In this document: positions 1 through 13,273 of the stretch, one piece after another
Layout of the letters: each line of letters starts with the position of its first letter
Numbering within the stretch: the stretch's first letter is position 1
NCBI GenBank assembly: GCA_009192285.1
Contig: WBVU01000003.1
Span: 4,929,973-4,993,972 of the forward strand
From: Morchella semilibera
Lineage: Eukaryota > Ascomycota > Pezizomycetes > Pezizales > Morchellaceae
Direction: 5' to 3'
DNA length: 64,000 bases
The notes under the pieces: generated by a model
Told to the model about the DNA's origin: nothing
The model's input: the letters and a program-made list of their open reading frames with translations, nothing else
Database searches by the model: none
Translations under genes and position numbers: made by a program

Positions 1-158
1 CATTTTTTTCCCCCCCACTTTTCTTTCCACCCCTCACCCCACCAAGCGGTGGGCCTGTTTTGATTTTTACTTAACCGTGCCATCTTCGCTGGTTGTCTGT
101 TCTTTTCCGACGACCTAGCCAGGCGACTATACGAAGGAAAAAATCTACAACCTGCTAA

Positions 159-1667
<1,509 letters not shown>

Positions 1668-2798
1668 AAAACACCGAATACTTATTTTATCTCTTGCTCT
1701 TATTTTTTCTAGACTCCCTTTTTCTTCGTTTCTTATATCCTTTGGCATAAATTAAACTGTACTTTAGAATGTTTCTTCATACAGGTATCAGCGGGTATTT
1801 TTCCGCTCTTTGTCTATGGATATTAAAAGGATTGACTATAAAGTTATGGGGTAGCAGAACGGCATGCAAACTATGGGCCTATCACTAATTAAAATTAGAT
1901 TTTCTTATTTGAATAAGATCCACAGACAAATATCTAATAGCTGTCAACGCTTACCTACTATAAGGATCAATTCCGATAAATGCAAATTTCCGTCACCTTC
2001 ATATCATAGGTTATTCAGTTAGAGTAAATATCAGTGCTTGCAATCCGGAAAGTATTATTGGCAGTTGGAACCTTTTTATGTTTAATCAGGCAACCAAGTC
2101 GTGCTACATTATTGTGTTCACGACTCGAGAGGGTCGAGGCTTAGTGTGGGTTGCATTTTGCAAAGCCCTGGCACTGTGCGGCCAATGGCAACCTATTTGT
2201 GTTGGGTTAGGCTTCTCGAATCCGGCTCGACCACCCCAATAAAGGCCGATAGGGCGTTATTATCACCGATGAAGCCTTGGCTTTCAATCGGGAAAGAAGA
2301 TCCAGTGGACTTTCTACGAGTTAGCTTTCTGCACAAATTCTAGGCTCTTAAATCACGCAGTTATAATTTGTGTCATAGCCAGCTCGGAGATATTATATAG
2401 TAGTACCATAGTATTAAGCTTCACAACGGCTACACGGTCCTCATGGCCACTACTCCCATCAGCATGACTGAACGAGACTTATTGAAATCATGTCAGTTTA
2501 CCGATTGACGTTCCCACATTTCAAATTGCACATTTCTATTGTCTTTTTGTTTTCATTTCTCGTCTGAAATATTTGCTCAATTGCGAGTGATATCGGGTGA
2601 TCCTATATCACAAGGCTCAACTCATTGAAATCTGTCTATTGGACGTTCATAGAGCGGGCTTTCTTTCCTACACTCATAGAGCTTTGCAAGTAACTCTATG
2701 CGGCCCATGAACTAAGAATAATCATAATACTTTTCTACCCAAGATTGTTCATGTCACTACCGCGAAAATAAAAATTAAAACAAAGTTTTAATTCCCAA
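1668..2798. other. Intergenic region, no gene seen
   Basis: Converging 3' ends of ADE12 and the PQ-loop gene. The sequence is AT-rich with no convincing coding stretch. An open frame at 2101-2343 starts with GTG, resembles nothing I know and has no splice context. Confidence 0.6.
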
Positions 2799-3712
2799 TC
2801 AAACCTTACTTCCTACATCCTCCTTGACACTATTCCTACTTGATTGTATCTCCTTCTCTTCTACTGAATAGCCGATGCCCGCATCTCCTGTTTCTCGCTC
2901 TATCGCCTTCTCCGCTGCTCTTTGCTTTCTAGTGCGGAATAGCCAGACCCAGTGCGAGAAAAATATCCCGGTCTCGAGGAGAATGCACACAAGATACAGA
3001 ACCCCTCCCATATAATCAAATGTCGTCTGCGCTACTAAACTCATAAGCGAAAAGAAAGCTCCCGCCCAGTCAATAGAAAGAAACACGAAATCTGCACCCC
3101 ACCCCCAAGTTAGCACATCATCTCAGTAGCCTCACCTCAGAGATACTATTTACATACCGATACCGACAACCCTCCCGTGCCTTTTCCAAATCTCGAAATA
3201 TGGCGGTATCAATCCCGCAGCAAGAAGAATAGAAGCAATAACCCCAACAATTAACATTGGCCACTCAGTCCCTTTCCCGTATAACGGTTTAAGGGTGAGG
3301 ACCAAAGCAGCTTCAGCACCGCCATACACGATACCCGTCCCCAATGCTAACAGGGAAGCCGTCCAGACTCTCCATCCATGGGCATAGCAGAGGCACTGTG
3401 CCCATGAGATGAGGGATAGAGAAGCAAAAACCTGTGCTTGTACCTGAATGGGAATGTTGAGATTTTGTACAATTGCATAGGTTCCGAAGGGTACTCCAGC
3501 TATATATTTTAATTCTTAATAGATAGCTTAGAGTTGGGTGTGTTGCGAAACTTACAGGTTGCCCAGATGAACATCATTAGTGCGGGGAGGCCCTCGGTAG
3601 ATTTTGATCGGTAGTTTCTCCATATCTGAGGCATGAGCTGGATACACCATAGGATGGTACCTATGGTGCCGAGCACATTCGCTGCGATTGGGATAGATTC
3701 TTGTCGGGGCAT
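2799..3712 (-). CDS. PQ-loop repeat membrane protein, 3 exons
   Basis: Exons (minus strand) 3712-3556, 3499-3158 and 3091-2799 encode 263 residues. The first PQ-loop is residues 28-29 in QLMPQIWRNYRSKSTEGLP. The second, GLIPPYFEIWKR, has PP in place of PQ, a common variant. I count about seven hydrophobic segments, the usual topology of this family. The C-terminal 40 residues are charged and cytosolic in character. The family includes lysosomal/vacuolar cationic amino-acid exporters (Ypq/PQLC2), but this subfamily (N-terminus IPIAANVLGT) is one I recall only as an uncharacterised Pezizomycotina protein, so the substrate is unknown. Introns of 56 and 66 nt have GTAAGT and GTATGT donors. Splicing restores continuous family sequence (FIWA...SGVPFGTY and VVGIDFVFL). 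Confidence 0.88.
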
Positions 3713-4965
3713 TAGACTTGAAGCTGTTTCTTTTTTGAAGGCTGAATTAAGATATTGCAGTTTTGTTCTTCTTTCCCGATATGAGGTCAGACGCTTTCTA
3801 ATAGCATCTGCGTCAATTCTTTGTTATATTTATATTTTTCGAAGCTGGTGGGCCTTCGGGTTCGGGTGGTTAATGACAAAAAGATTAACGTTTTCAAAGG
3901 CCAGAGATGATGTCAAATCTATAGATAACAAATAACCAAATGACGGGCAGCTTCTCCGTGTGGGACATCGAATTTCTCCGGTCGTGGGGGTGAGAGGGCA
4001 GGCAGTGCGAGGTTAAAGAAAGGACATTGTGATGCTTTTTTATTAGGGAACATCTATCTACATGTAGCTAGCTCCTTGAAATTCTAATTCTCGAAAAGAT
4101 GAACTAAGGACCCGAGATAGGCACAATATTGGGGAAGATAAAGCTACGGCACTAGACCTAGAACCGGCAAAATATTGCTATACCGCGATATAAGCTCCCG
4201 TAAATCACCGAAAGTTGGAGAAGCGAGAAAGTGAGACTGAGAATCACTTTTGCACAGAGCCAATGACGAAAAGGCCAATGATCTCAAATTCAAATTACAT
4301 GCATGTGCGAACATTTTTCTGAATGTATGTATGTATGTATGTATGTAACGGTTTTTTGTCACAACTTTTGCAAAGTCCTGGGATCGAAAGAGTGCAATCT
4401 AACTACCACGTTGGGAAGGCCGGGGGAGAGGAAATAGAAGGTATTCGCGGAGCTTTACATAGCGTAGTAAAAGTACAAGCTTGTTCGCTTGCATGCGGCT
4501 CTGACCCGAGACAGCCGAAAGCCGGGCGTGCATGTGGCCCGTGCCCGAGCACAGGGCTGCTGATTTACCATTTGATGCGACAACGTGTCTTGAGCATAAA
4601 CTAAATAAAGTAACATTGAGGGGTGCCTGTGCCTAGAGTAGACATATCTTCTCTATCGGCCGCGGAGGAGATCTGAATAAATATTATAAACCAGTACCTA
4701 CAAATGAAACCTTAGTTGTCGGGATAGGTAGACCGAAATCAGTCAGAACCTCGATGCTGCTCTATGGCAAAGGACAACTCCACCGCTCAGAACGACACAG
4801 GCATGTAGAATGAATAATCGAATCCGTGTCGGTAATGATCTTATTCACCCTTATACATGTATACATGTATATCTTAACAGTTATACCATCAATTAAAACC
4901 TATATGCACGGAAATACCATAATTTATACCTATAATGTCACTTTTTATGGTAAAAGCACAGACAT

Positions 4966-5192
4966 TTCGGCCGAAAGGGGCTATATGCTATATAGTGCCA
5001 ACATATGAGCCCTATTGTCCACCGGTACCGGTGGGGAATTTCACCACTGGTGGCACCACTGGTAGGAAACCTTCATAAGTGTTTGTAATAATGATAGCGC
5101 AGCATAACTAGCTGAAATTTAGCGCCTATACCACTGGTGGTAAAACAATTCACCACCGTCGGCAAAATTACTTTTGACACATTTACCGCACC
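4966..5192. repeat. Dispersed repeat, truncated copy of the element at 48.6-48.95 kb
   Basis: Aligns over about 230 bases, same orientation, with 48697-48945. Shared segments include ATTGTCCACCG, GGAATTTCAC, CCAGCATA-like text and TATACCACYRGTGG. Both copies carry several short CCACYRGTGG palindromes. The right end here reads GACACATTTACCGCACC, the reverse complement of the left end of the 48.6 kb copy. Its own left end is not recognisable, so it is probably truncated. Confidence 0.75.
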
Positions 5193-5810
5193 ATATGAAC
5201 CATCTAACCCTCTTACTAAAATACATACATATAGATGTTTATAAAAAATGCGTGTATATACAGTTAATCGTAGACTATGGTATAGAACAGCGTCGTTTGT
5301 TCATGATTGTAATTAAACGACACGTTAGATTGATCAAATACCGCAAAAACCCGAAAAATTGGCTATTCCCGGCCAGGGATCTGGATTATTTGCTTAACGA
5401 TTGGTTGAACGGTGTAGATCATGTCTGCTAATAAGAATTTTGATCTCATATGTACTACAGCCGATTTTTTTAGGGATATGGCGGTTTATTAAGGATGACA
5501 GTCCACATGTATTCAGTACCACCAATATACGTACCGGTACTTAAGAAATATTAGGACTTTCAATGATCTTTCACCCCTCGTTTAAAACCATTTTAAACCA
5601 GAGTATTTGGCTAGTCCATATAATTAAAAACCTAATATATGGTATACTAGAGAACTCGCAACACAATCATATGTATACTTTACTTGGGTACGTCTGCTAT
5701 ATATAGCTTAAAAGGACCTAATTAATTCTGACTTTATATGATAGAAAGATTGTGTTGCTTGGCCATGGCTCTGATCTACCGTACGCACGTGCATTAATTC
5801 GAATAGACGG

Positions 5811-5922
5811 CCGGTCACACAAGACGTTGAAATTCCCATATTAGGTTGTTTGTCTTGAATACGCCCCCTAATCTCCCCTCACTCTGGCTTGAAAAGGCAA
5901 CTTCGACGTCTTGTGTGACCGG
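5811..5922. mobile_element. Short inverted-repeat element (MITE-like), 112 bp
   Basis: The left arm begins CCGGTCACACAAGACGT. The right end is its reverse complement with two changes, giving arms of about 24 bp around 60 bp of unrelated sequence. There is no coding capacity. The target duplication is unclear: TA flanks are near but not adjacent. The structure fits a non-autonomous DNA transposon; no second copy was seen in the window. Confidence 0.7.
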
Positions 5923-6384
5923 TATCTGGTGGATGGATGTGACTGTAAACCTTCAAATGCCTGCTTAGGCCTGGAGTCCTGGTTAATATCTCGATGTAAC
6001 TAATGTCCATTCACGTAATTATGTGGAGAGTATATATCTGAACCGTGAGTCCCGTGGAGGTCCGGTTCATTAATGCAACCGTTAGGGCCCAGGAGTGACT
6101 CCTGGTGAAAACCGGGGGGGGGGGGGGGGCTAGTACACTATTAGACGTACTACATGCAGATATGTAGTTACTAGCACCAGACGAAAGAGGAGATCGATGC
6201 ATCAGGAGCGGCGGAACCTTAGGTGGTTATTCCATTTTTTGAATAATGAAGCACTGATATATATCATGCAGTGTTTCCCTAGAGTTTCCAATCACAAAAA
6301 GTCATGCCATGCCACTCATACTCATCAACACTAAGTCACCTCCACAGGCCATAGCGGTGTCCCTTAGCTAGACGCTCTACCATC

Positions 6385-6706
6385 CCAAGAAATGCATCGC
6401 ATAATGTATCGATAATGTATCATGCCATAAACGGGTGGCTATTGCATCCATAATGCATCCATAATGCATCACAGTCTCATTTCGCCAAGAGTTTAATGTA
6501 ATGTATCAATAAAAAAAAATAAAAAAGTCGCGGGTTTGAACCTGTGCTATTATGTTTTTCAAGCCCACACCTCACTGCCTAAGCTACTAGTTGATATACT
6601 AGAACTAAGAACTATACCAATAAACTGAGAGGTTCAAGTAAAGTATTCAATAAATTCATCAATAAAGTCGTCATGTCAATAAAGTCATCAATAAAGTCAT
6701 CAATAG
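6385..6706. repeat. Short direct repeats (ATAATGYATC and CAATAAAGTCAT)
   Basis: From about 6390 to 6475 the unit ATAATGYATC recurs at least five times, partly as GCATCCATAATGCATCCATAATGCATC. From about 6644 to 6706 the 12-mer CAATAAAGTCAT recurs about five times with small changes. Both look like low-order tandem expansions without coding meaning. Confidence 0.7.
6527..6592 (-). repeat. tRNA-like (SINE-like) relic with Pol III terminator
   Basis: Read on the minus strand, TAGCTTAGGCAG (A-box-like) is followed about 37 nt later by GGTTCAAACCC (B-box-like), then a T-rich run (TTTTTT) of Pol III terminator type. The T-arm and acceptor stems do not pair well, so this is not a working tRNA. It could be a degenerate SINE or tRNA pseudogene. 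Confidence 0.35.
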
Positions 6707-9599
6707 ACGACATTACAGAGGCCTCGACACGTTTATGCATCAACCGATGCATTTATGCACCATTCTAGTATGGGAAATGTATCAAGTGATGCATTTTTTG
6801 CGCTGGTAGAGACGTTCAGTCATAAAACTAACCATATCTAGTATCTATCCTATATTAAATGCCATTCCTAGTTGTCCTAGCATTAAGGCTATAAGTATCA
6901 CCAGCTCACAAAAGGTTATCGAATGCTCAACAGACAAATACGCTTAGTTTTATCCTCGAACACACTATAGCAGTGATCCTAATACTTTGAGATTCCAAAG
7001 AACACCACAGTAACCTATGGCATGCATGACTCAAAAAACGGTCGATAAATCGCTTGTGGGAAGAATAAAAGATTCGTGTAATGTATTCCAAGACTTAACT
7101 CACAATTTTAAACTGGGGCCCCCAGTTTAAATAGAAACTGCCAAGCTTTATTGCCCGACCGTCTTATCGATCCCGAGTTTTTATTGACGAATAACATGCG
7201 TTTTAGGCAGTATTTCGAGACGAAAGATACTAGAACCTATCTCTAATCATAAATTATCACTCGGAGAGGTCAGGTTATAGGATTGATACCTCATACATGC
7301 ATGCAGCCCGTAGGCTATGGAAAAATGGGAGATGAACTTTGACGAATTGTGCATTTTAAATATAATATATCTATTAGTGCTATAGCCTTATATGCATAGA
7401 CCTCTTTAGTATAAGAAGTAATTATAATCTTAGGATTCCAGATCTGTAGCCACCAGCCCTTAGTACAATTGCGACCGTTACCATTGACAGAAATGATATA
7501 TCATGTGGCTGCCGTATAATCATGTAATTATGGTAGCAAATTTTATTTTGTGTCTTTGGGGATGTAGAATTTTATGAGTAGAATTTACATGCACATACGG
7601 GGCTAGCTTACATGTGTCCAACCGCGTCACGTATGTGTACATACATGTACATATGTACATGTAGTTACTGTATGTACTCTAGGTACATTCATGTACCCAG
7701 GGGCCCTAAAAGTGATGCAACGGCTTGGGATTACACTATTAGGTGAGGCCTTAGTAAATTATAAATTCACAACCACCTTAATTTTTTTATTTGAATATGA
7801 TTGATGAATTCTTTATACTCTGTCTACTCTGTATACGAAATATTGTTGCTTCACTATGGTTGCAATTGGGTCGCATGTGGTGGAAATCGTGAGTGGTAAA
7901 TCGAGTCGCTGCGTACTTTCCGGTACCTGCATCACATACACACCAAAGCGCGTAAAGCGATCAAGGCAAAGGCTCATTCACCCAAATATCCATTCACCCA
8001 TCTATACCACCTAGCCAAACCACCCCCAACACCACCAACGATAATACATGTACATTTACATTACATTGAAGGGGAAATAGCAACGAAGATAACCATGGTA
8101 CCATAGAACAAAAGGCTACCATTAAACAACCCTCCACCTCTTTGTAAGCCATAGCATCGGTATAAAAGTACGGGAATACGGACAAAGAGTATATATAGAA
8201 GAAAAACGATAGACCCATGGTCGATTACCATATCCAAAGTGACATAGCTAGTATAAATAAAGCTATTTTTAAGGGTGATGAAGGGAGATATAAAAGGTAA
8301 TCGAAAGGGGGAAATGAAGAGGGGGAGGAAGAAGAAGAAACCGAAAATAGAACCGCAAAAGATGATAACAAGCCTTAAATCCACCTCTACATCCCAAACC
8401 CGCAGATCAAACCGAACCACAAACCGAACCTTACCCGCAATAACCACACAAAAGAAAAGGAAATACCATCAAGAACCAGGAAGAAAAAAGACACCTATAA
8501 GCAATGCTCCCCTACACAAGTCGTAACCAGCAACTTCGTTTCTCCATTTCTACTCCACTGTAGAAACACCTTCCCTTGCGCTAATCAAAAACAAGAAGGA
8601 AAAGTAAAGTAAAGTAAATTAAGAAAAATTTGTATAGTACTCAGGTTTGGGAAACATGATAGGGATATCATCCAATTCCCCATTCACACCTGTAGCTCCA
8701 CATTAGGGGAAAGTATTTGACAAAGAAAAGTTAACAGGCGGGTGATGGTATGGAAAAATAAGGGAGAGAAAACCCTGCAGAAATTAAGCAATTTTTCCAC
8801 CAGCAATCCTGCATCATCCAATCCTTTTAGAATGGTTAGATGCTTGCATGTCCGCCTTCATGTTTATTGGTATAATAGCAAAACTTTGCTCCCCATATAA
8901 TTCCATTTACCCTCTCCCGTAGATTTTGTTCTTGTAAAACCACGCGGAAAGGGTACATATAGGGACACAAAACGATAAGATGACGCCTATAACAGAAAGA
9001 TGATAAATCTAATTGAAAAGGGTGCAAATAATAAAAAGGGGGAAAGAGAAAATGCCGTTTTGCCGTGAGTCGCTCCACTTCCATATTAATGAGTAAAGAG
9101 GAAAGAAAGTTGCACCAAGAAAACACACACATAGACACACAAACACTAGTGGTTTTAGAACGAAATAAAAAGAAGGAAAACACAAGCATTCTGAAAAAAA
9201 CCCCGCCACCGTGAATCCCAGGTATAGAAAGATAAAAGAAAAGGAGAAAGGAGAAAATTGATCACAAGGTCAAAAAAAAGAGGGAGAAAAAGAAAAAAAG
9301 AAAAAAAGAAGAAAACTAAAAACAAAAACAAAAATGGCCTATCCCCTCTCCTGCGCCAAATTCATCCCTTCTTTTGTCGTAAGTATTCACAAGTTCGTTA
9401 TACACGCCCTGATCCCGAAAGGAAATGAGGGCAGTTGAAATAGTACCGGCTCAGCCGCCCTTTCGTTCGACTTCGTTCAATGACACAGGATCCACGGTTT
9501 TTTGAGCCACTGTTTTCCTTCCCTTCCCGGTATTTCCTATCTTTTCCCATGACCCATTCTTTGCGCCAGACTTGGGGCCGGCATTAGCTTTATTATTAC

Positions 9600-12500
9600 T
9601 TACCGTCCCATTCCTCTGTTTCGAACCAACCCCACCCTTGAAGTCGATTTTTCGGCAGGAGTTGGGGGGGGTTTTTCCGAACTATTATTATTGGGTCGGG
9701 TCGATTTACGATTTCGGCCATTTTTATGTTGCTGTTTTGTAGGAACGTCATTCTTATCGTCCTTTTTAGATATAGACGCAGGCACCAAAGTATCTGGCAG
9801 AGGTGTAGGTGGTGCATCAAGTTCCCCTTGGGACAAACCGGAACCCTTGGGTTTCAAGGTATCGATTACTGGGACTCTAGTGTTGCTCCAAAGCAACTGT
9901 TGGGTAGCTGCACGCTGTCGGAGATTGGGAGACAACCTTGTGGAACTGATAGACTCCGCCACTTCATCATCTGATGTTGATAGCAAAGGCTGGGATTCCG
10001 CTTTTGACGATAATACAATACCGGAATCGGATGTAGGGGTATCGGTATGCTGTTGGGCCATATTGGAAGCTGCCAGGTTATGCTCAGGGCGATTTCCAGC
10101 AGCTTGTGTATGCACCTCCAATAGCTTCTGAGCATATAACTGAGTGTGTCCAGAGACCCCCTTCGGTCCCACAGCTGCTGGATCTAATGTCCCATCTGAT
10201 CCATGATGACTTATACTTAGAGGTGTCCCATCGTAGGAGTAAAGGGTCTCCGATGGGGGCGAGAGGCTTGAAAAGGGGGTATCTATAGAGGTCGATGATT
10301 GCACGGGAATTGACCCATTGACGATGACAGGACCACAATGGTCGTTGAGATGATCACGAGGAGCAGGGACATTTTCCAAACCAAGAGCACCTGATGCATC
10401 TCGTGACGTCCCTAATAGTGGCGTTGGTAGTTTCTCCTGCGACAAACGCTTTTGTCGGTCTACTAAGCTTTTTTGTTCTAGAAAAGGCTCCTCCTCTTCC
10501 TCAACTGAATCAACAACAGCAGGTACATGTTGCAATGAACCACCAATGGCATAGTAACCCACATACTCATCCTGCTCCTCTGCCGGGGGTGTTACAGGGT
10601 TCCCGTTTGAAGAGTGATCGGCAAAATCTTCATCTTCCGAGCCAGGCGCCCCGGCTGCAGATGTTCCATTTCCATAACCTGGTGTTGGGTACATTTCAGG
10701 AGGCGGTTGTGACTGTGACCTTGGGCCCATGTTATACCCATTTTGACGCCTCCCCCGGCCATACCCGCTCCTAGTATCATTGGCGATATGCGGGGATGCT
10801 GGCGTCGATGAAACCTCAGAATGTAAAGGATTTGGATAATAAAGATTCATTCCATAAAGTTGTGCAAAATACGCATAAGTTGCCAGTGTTGGGTGCAAGG
10901 CAAGAACATCTTGGTGATTTTGAGCAGACCCTAATGAATTAATGGAAGTTGCAGATGACTGAGATTGTTGGCCGTACGTCTGGGCATGGACTTGGGCTTG
11001 TTGAACAGCCTGTACTTGAGCAAGAGCCTGTGCGCGTATGTGCGCTTGATGAAATTGGGCTTGTAAAGCAAGGATTTGGTCTTGTGGTGAAGGAATGTAT
11101 CCAAAGGTTTCTTGTTGGAGATACTGTTGAGATAATTGGGCTCCATAAGCACCATTTGAAGCTCTTTTGTTCTGATTTGACCTGTTATTATGGTTTCCAT
11201 GGCTGTTATGATTGTGGTTGTTGTGGTTGTGGTTGTTGTGGCTGTTGTGAGTGTTGTGACTGTTACTGTTGTGCCATTGTGGTCCCCGTCCCCTCACATT
11301 TCCACTAAAGTCACGCCGCTTCGTATGACTCGAGTTACCTTTGGTGATAAATACAGGACGATGTTGGGCTTGGGGTGGCGGGGCAGATGTCTGCGGTTCC
11401 TCGGGTGGTACATAAAGTTCCAAGCAGGCATCTAAATCAGCTTTATCTGCTAAAATCTCATAGACTTTTCTAAATTCTTTGTGTAAACCCCTCCACGAGT
11501 AGTCGTCTGCAGTGTTCCCAAGATTCCGAGATGTATTGAATGGTTCCTCAACGCAAAGTCGATTATTTTGCTTGAATTGCCATTCTTTCTCCTCCTTTGT
11601 CAAAAGTTTCCCATGCCTTACTGATATCACACTAGTATCATAGTCCAAGTCATACCCATATTTCTTGAAAAAAGCAAACAACAACTCGCCAAGGGTTTCC
11701 TTATTGTTCATTCCAAACCCTCTTAACGCCTCGATATCATCATCAAAGGATATGTCGACCCCGCTTATAGGCGGCCTTTTCTTGTGAGGCCTTTGATGTA
11801 ATGAAGGGAGAATAGGCGGGTCTCTAGTCTGAAGAAAGTTCAATATCATACAAATCCATGTGTATGAACTTAATGTTCCACCACCAGCTAATACGTCATG
11901 TTAATTTCTGAGGTCAACATTGCATCCAAAAATCTGCTTACCAGCATCGTTCAATGAACTCTGTTTTGTCCAGTATTTGATGATCATTGCCAGAGGACGA
12001 ACCCGATCATCAATTTCAACATAGGTTTTGATCATCTTAGTGTTGTCCAAAGCAAGTGTGTTGTTGATGTTCATGTCGCAGGCAACTTGGTATTCTGGAT
12101 CCCATACCTTTACGATAGGAACTTTTGCTCCAGGGACACAAACAACTCTTTCCATGCCATCTACCAGGATCGTTAGACACAATAATACTAGTCCCGATCA
12201 TGTGAGTACAAACGTTTAGCAAGTGTTCTTGCCAGCCTACAGACATGGTTGAATTCTTTCCACTTTGTTGTTATACACACATCCACTGTATGATGTCAGC
12301 AAGATATTTCTTACAGAAGACGTATAAATATGTGTTTAGTACCGTCAGAGTCACTCATGCAGAGATGGTTTTCCGTTGAGCCAAAAGCATGCACTTTTAT
12401 GTCATGGCCTGGCCACTCATCATTCAATAGGTTTTCAAGCTTGACCAAAAATCGCCTCCGCTTCTCATTGCTCTCACTACTGGGTTTTAGTTTTTCAAAT

Positions 12501-13273
12501 AATTCTATCATATCCTTTGTTAGCTTGGCCTCCTGCTCAGGAGTCAGCTTTTCTAGCTTTGGCTTCTCGGGGGCGATCTTGTCATTGCCAAGAGAATACG
12601 GCATCCGCCTGCGTGCGTTGACCAGTGCAGTCTCGTATATACATCCGCCAACTGGCGGCCTATACGGAGATACTGTGACGGGTTCTGATAATGCTGATCT
12701 TGGCGAATCAAGAGCGCATGATGGCGAAGGACTTCGAGAAAGTCCGTTTGATTGGCGAGGATTATGATTGGGGGTTGATGGCAGTGAGCTGGATTGAACC
12801 GACGAGTTTGATCGGTTGTACTTTAGTGAAGGCCTCTGTATTGCTATCGACTGTCCTCCTTCATTCCTCCTTCCTTGCATGGCCGGTGTGCTATGTTTTG
12901 AACTAGCTGTTTGGTTGGGGTAACTCCTCCGCCCATTCCCTTGTCCCCCAGTTCCTCGATTTCGCTCCGGTGACTTTGAATTATGCCGTCGTCGAGCGGG
13001 AGAGTAAACTTTGCGAGATTGAGAACCAACTCTAGTCTGTTGGGATTGTTCTGTCAAGAAGCTACGAGGCTGTATTGTGAGTTCTTGATGTGGTGATAGT
13101 AGAGGGAGAAATTGTTGTGGGGCAAATGTTGGAGTGGACGAAGTAGCAGGCTTGACGGTTGAAGACTTGGGTGAACCAACTGTATACCGACTGCTTGGTT
13201 CAAGAATCTGAGAAGAATGTGTCTGTTGCTGGTGAAGAGACGGGGGAGCACCCGTTCCAACGTTCAACGTCAT
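9600..13273 (-). CDS. Cid1/Cid13-type non-canonical poly(A)/poly(U) polymerase, 4 exons
   Basis: Adds A or U residues to RNA 3' ends; the family acts in cytoplasmic or nuclear RNA turnover. Exons (minus) 13273-12343, 12285-12214, 12160-11942 and 11887-9600 give 1169 residues. Residues 1-210 are low-complexity. The nucleotidyltransferase motif FGSTENHLCMSDSDVDVC supplies Asp310 and Asp312, and CDMNINNTLAL supplies Asp363. PAP-associated sequence follows (VRPLAMIIKYWTK, GTLSSYTWICMILNFLQT). The last 450 residues are rich in Asn, His, Gln and Ser, including an H/N-repeat near 11.2 kb. Introns are 53-57 nt. The frame ends at TAA 9600, but a family-like tail continues in another frame to 9451 (see finding). 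The precise paralogue is not resolved. Confidence 0.9.

Larger units (their letters stand above)
3713..9450. other. Large AT-rich repeat-bearing gap
   Basis: No gene that I can support. It holds dispersed repeats (about 4966-5192), an inverted-repeat element (5811-5922), a run of 16 G (6114-6129), short tandem repeats (6385-6706), a tRNA-like relic (6527-6592), a near-perfect palindrome (7107-7132) and several TACATGTA octamers. The last 600 bases are A-rich and are probably the 3' UTR of the gene that ends near 9600 on the minus strand. Confidence 0.6.

Noticed and set aside
2101-2343. 80-residue open frame between ADE12 and the PQ-loop gene
   Set aside because: It begins with GTG, not ATG, has no splice context and no familiar sequence.
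8275-8526. Very basic 83-residue frame
   Set aside because: Composition reflects A-rich DNA (Lys/Arg/Thr), with no domain and no conserved motif.
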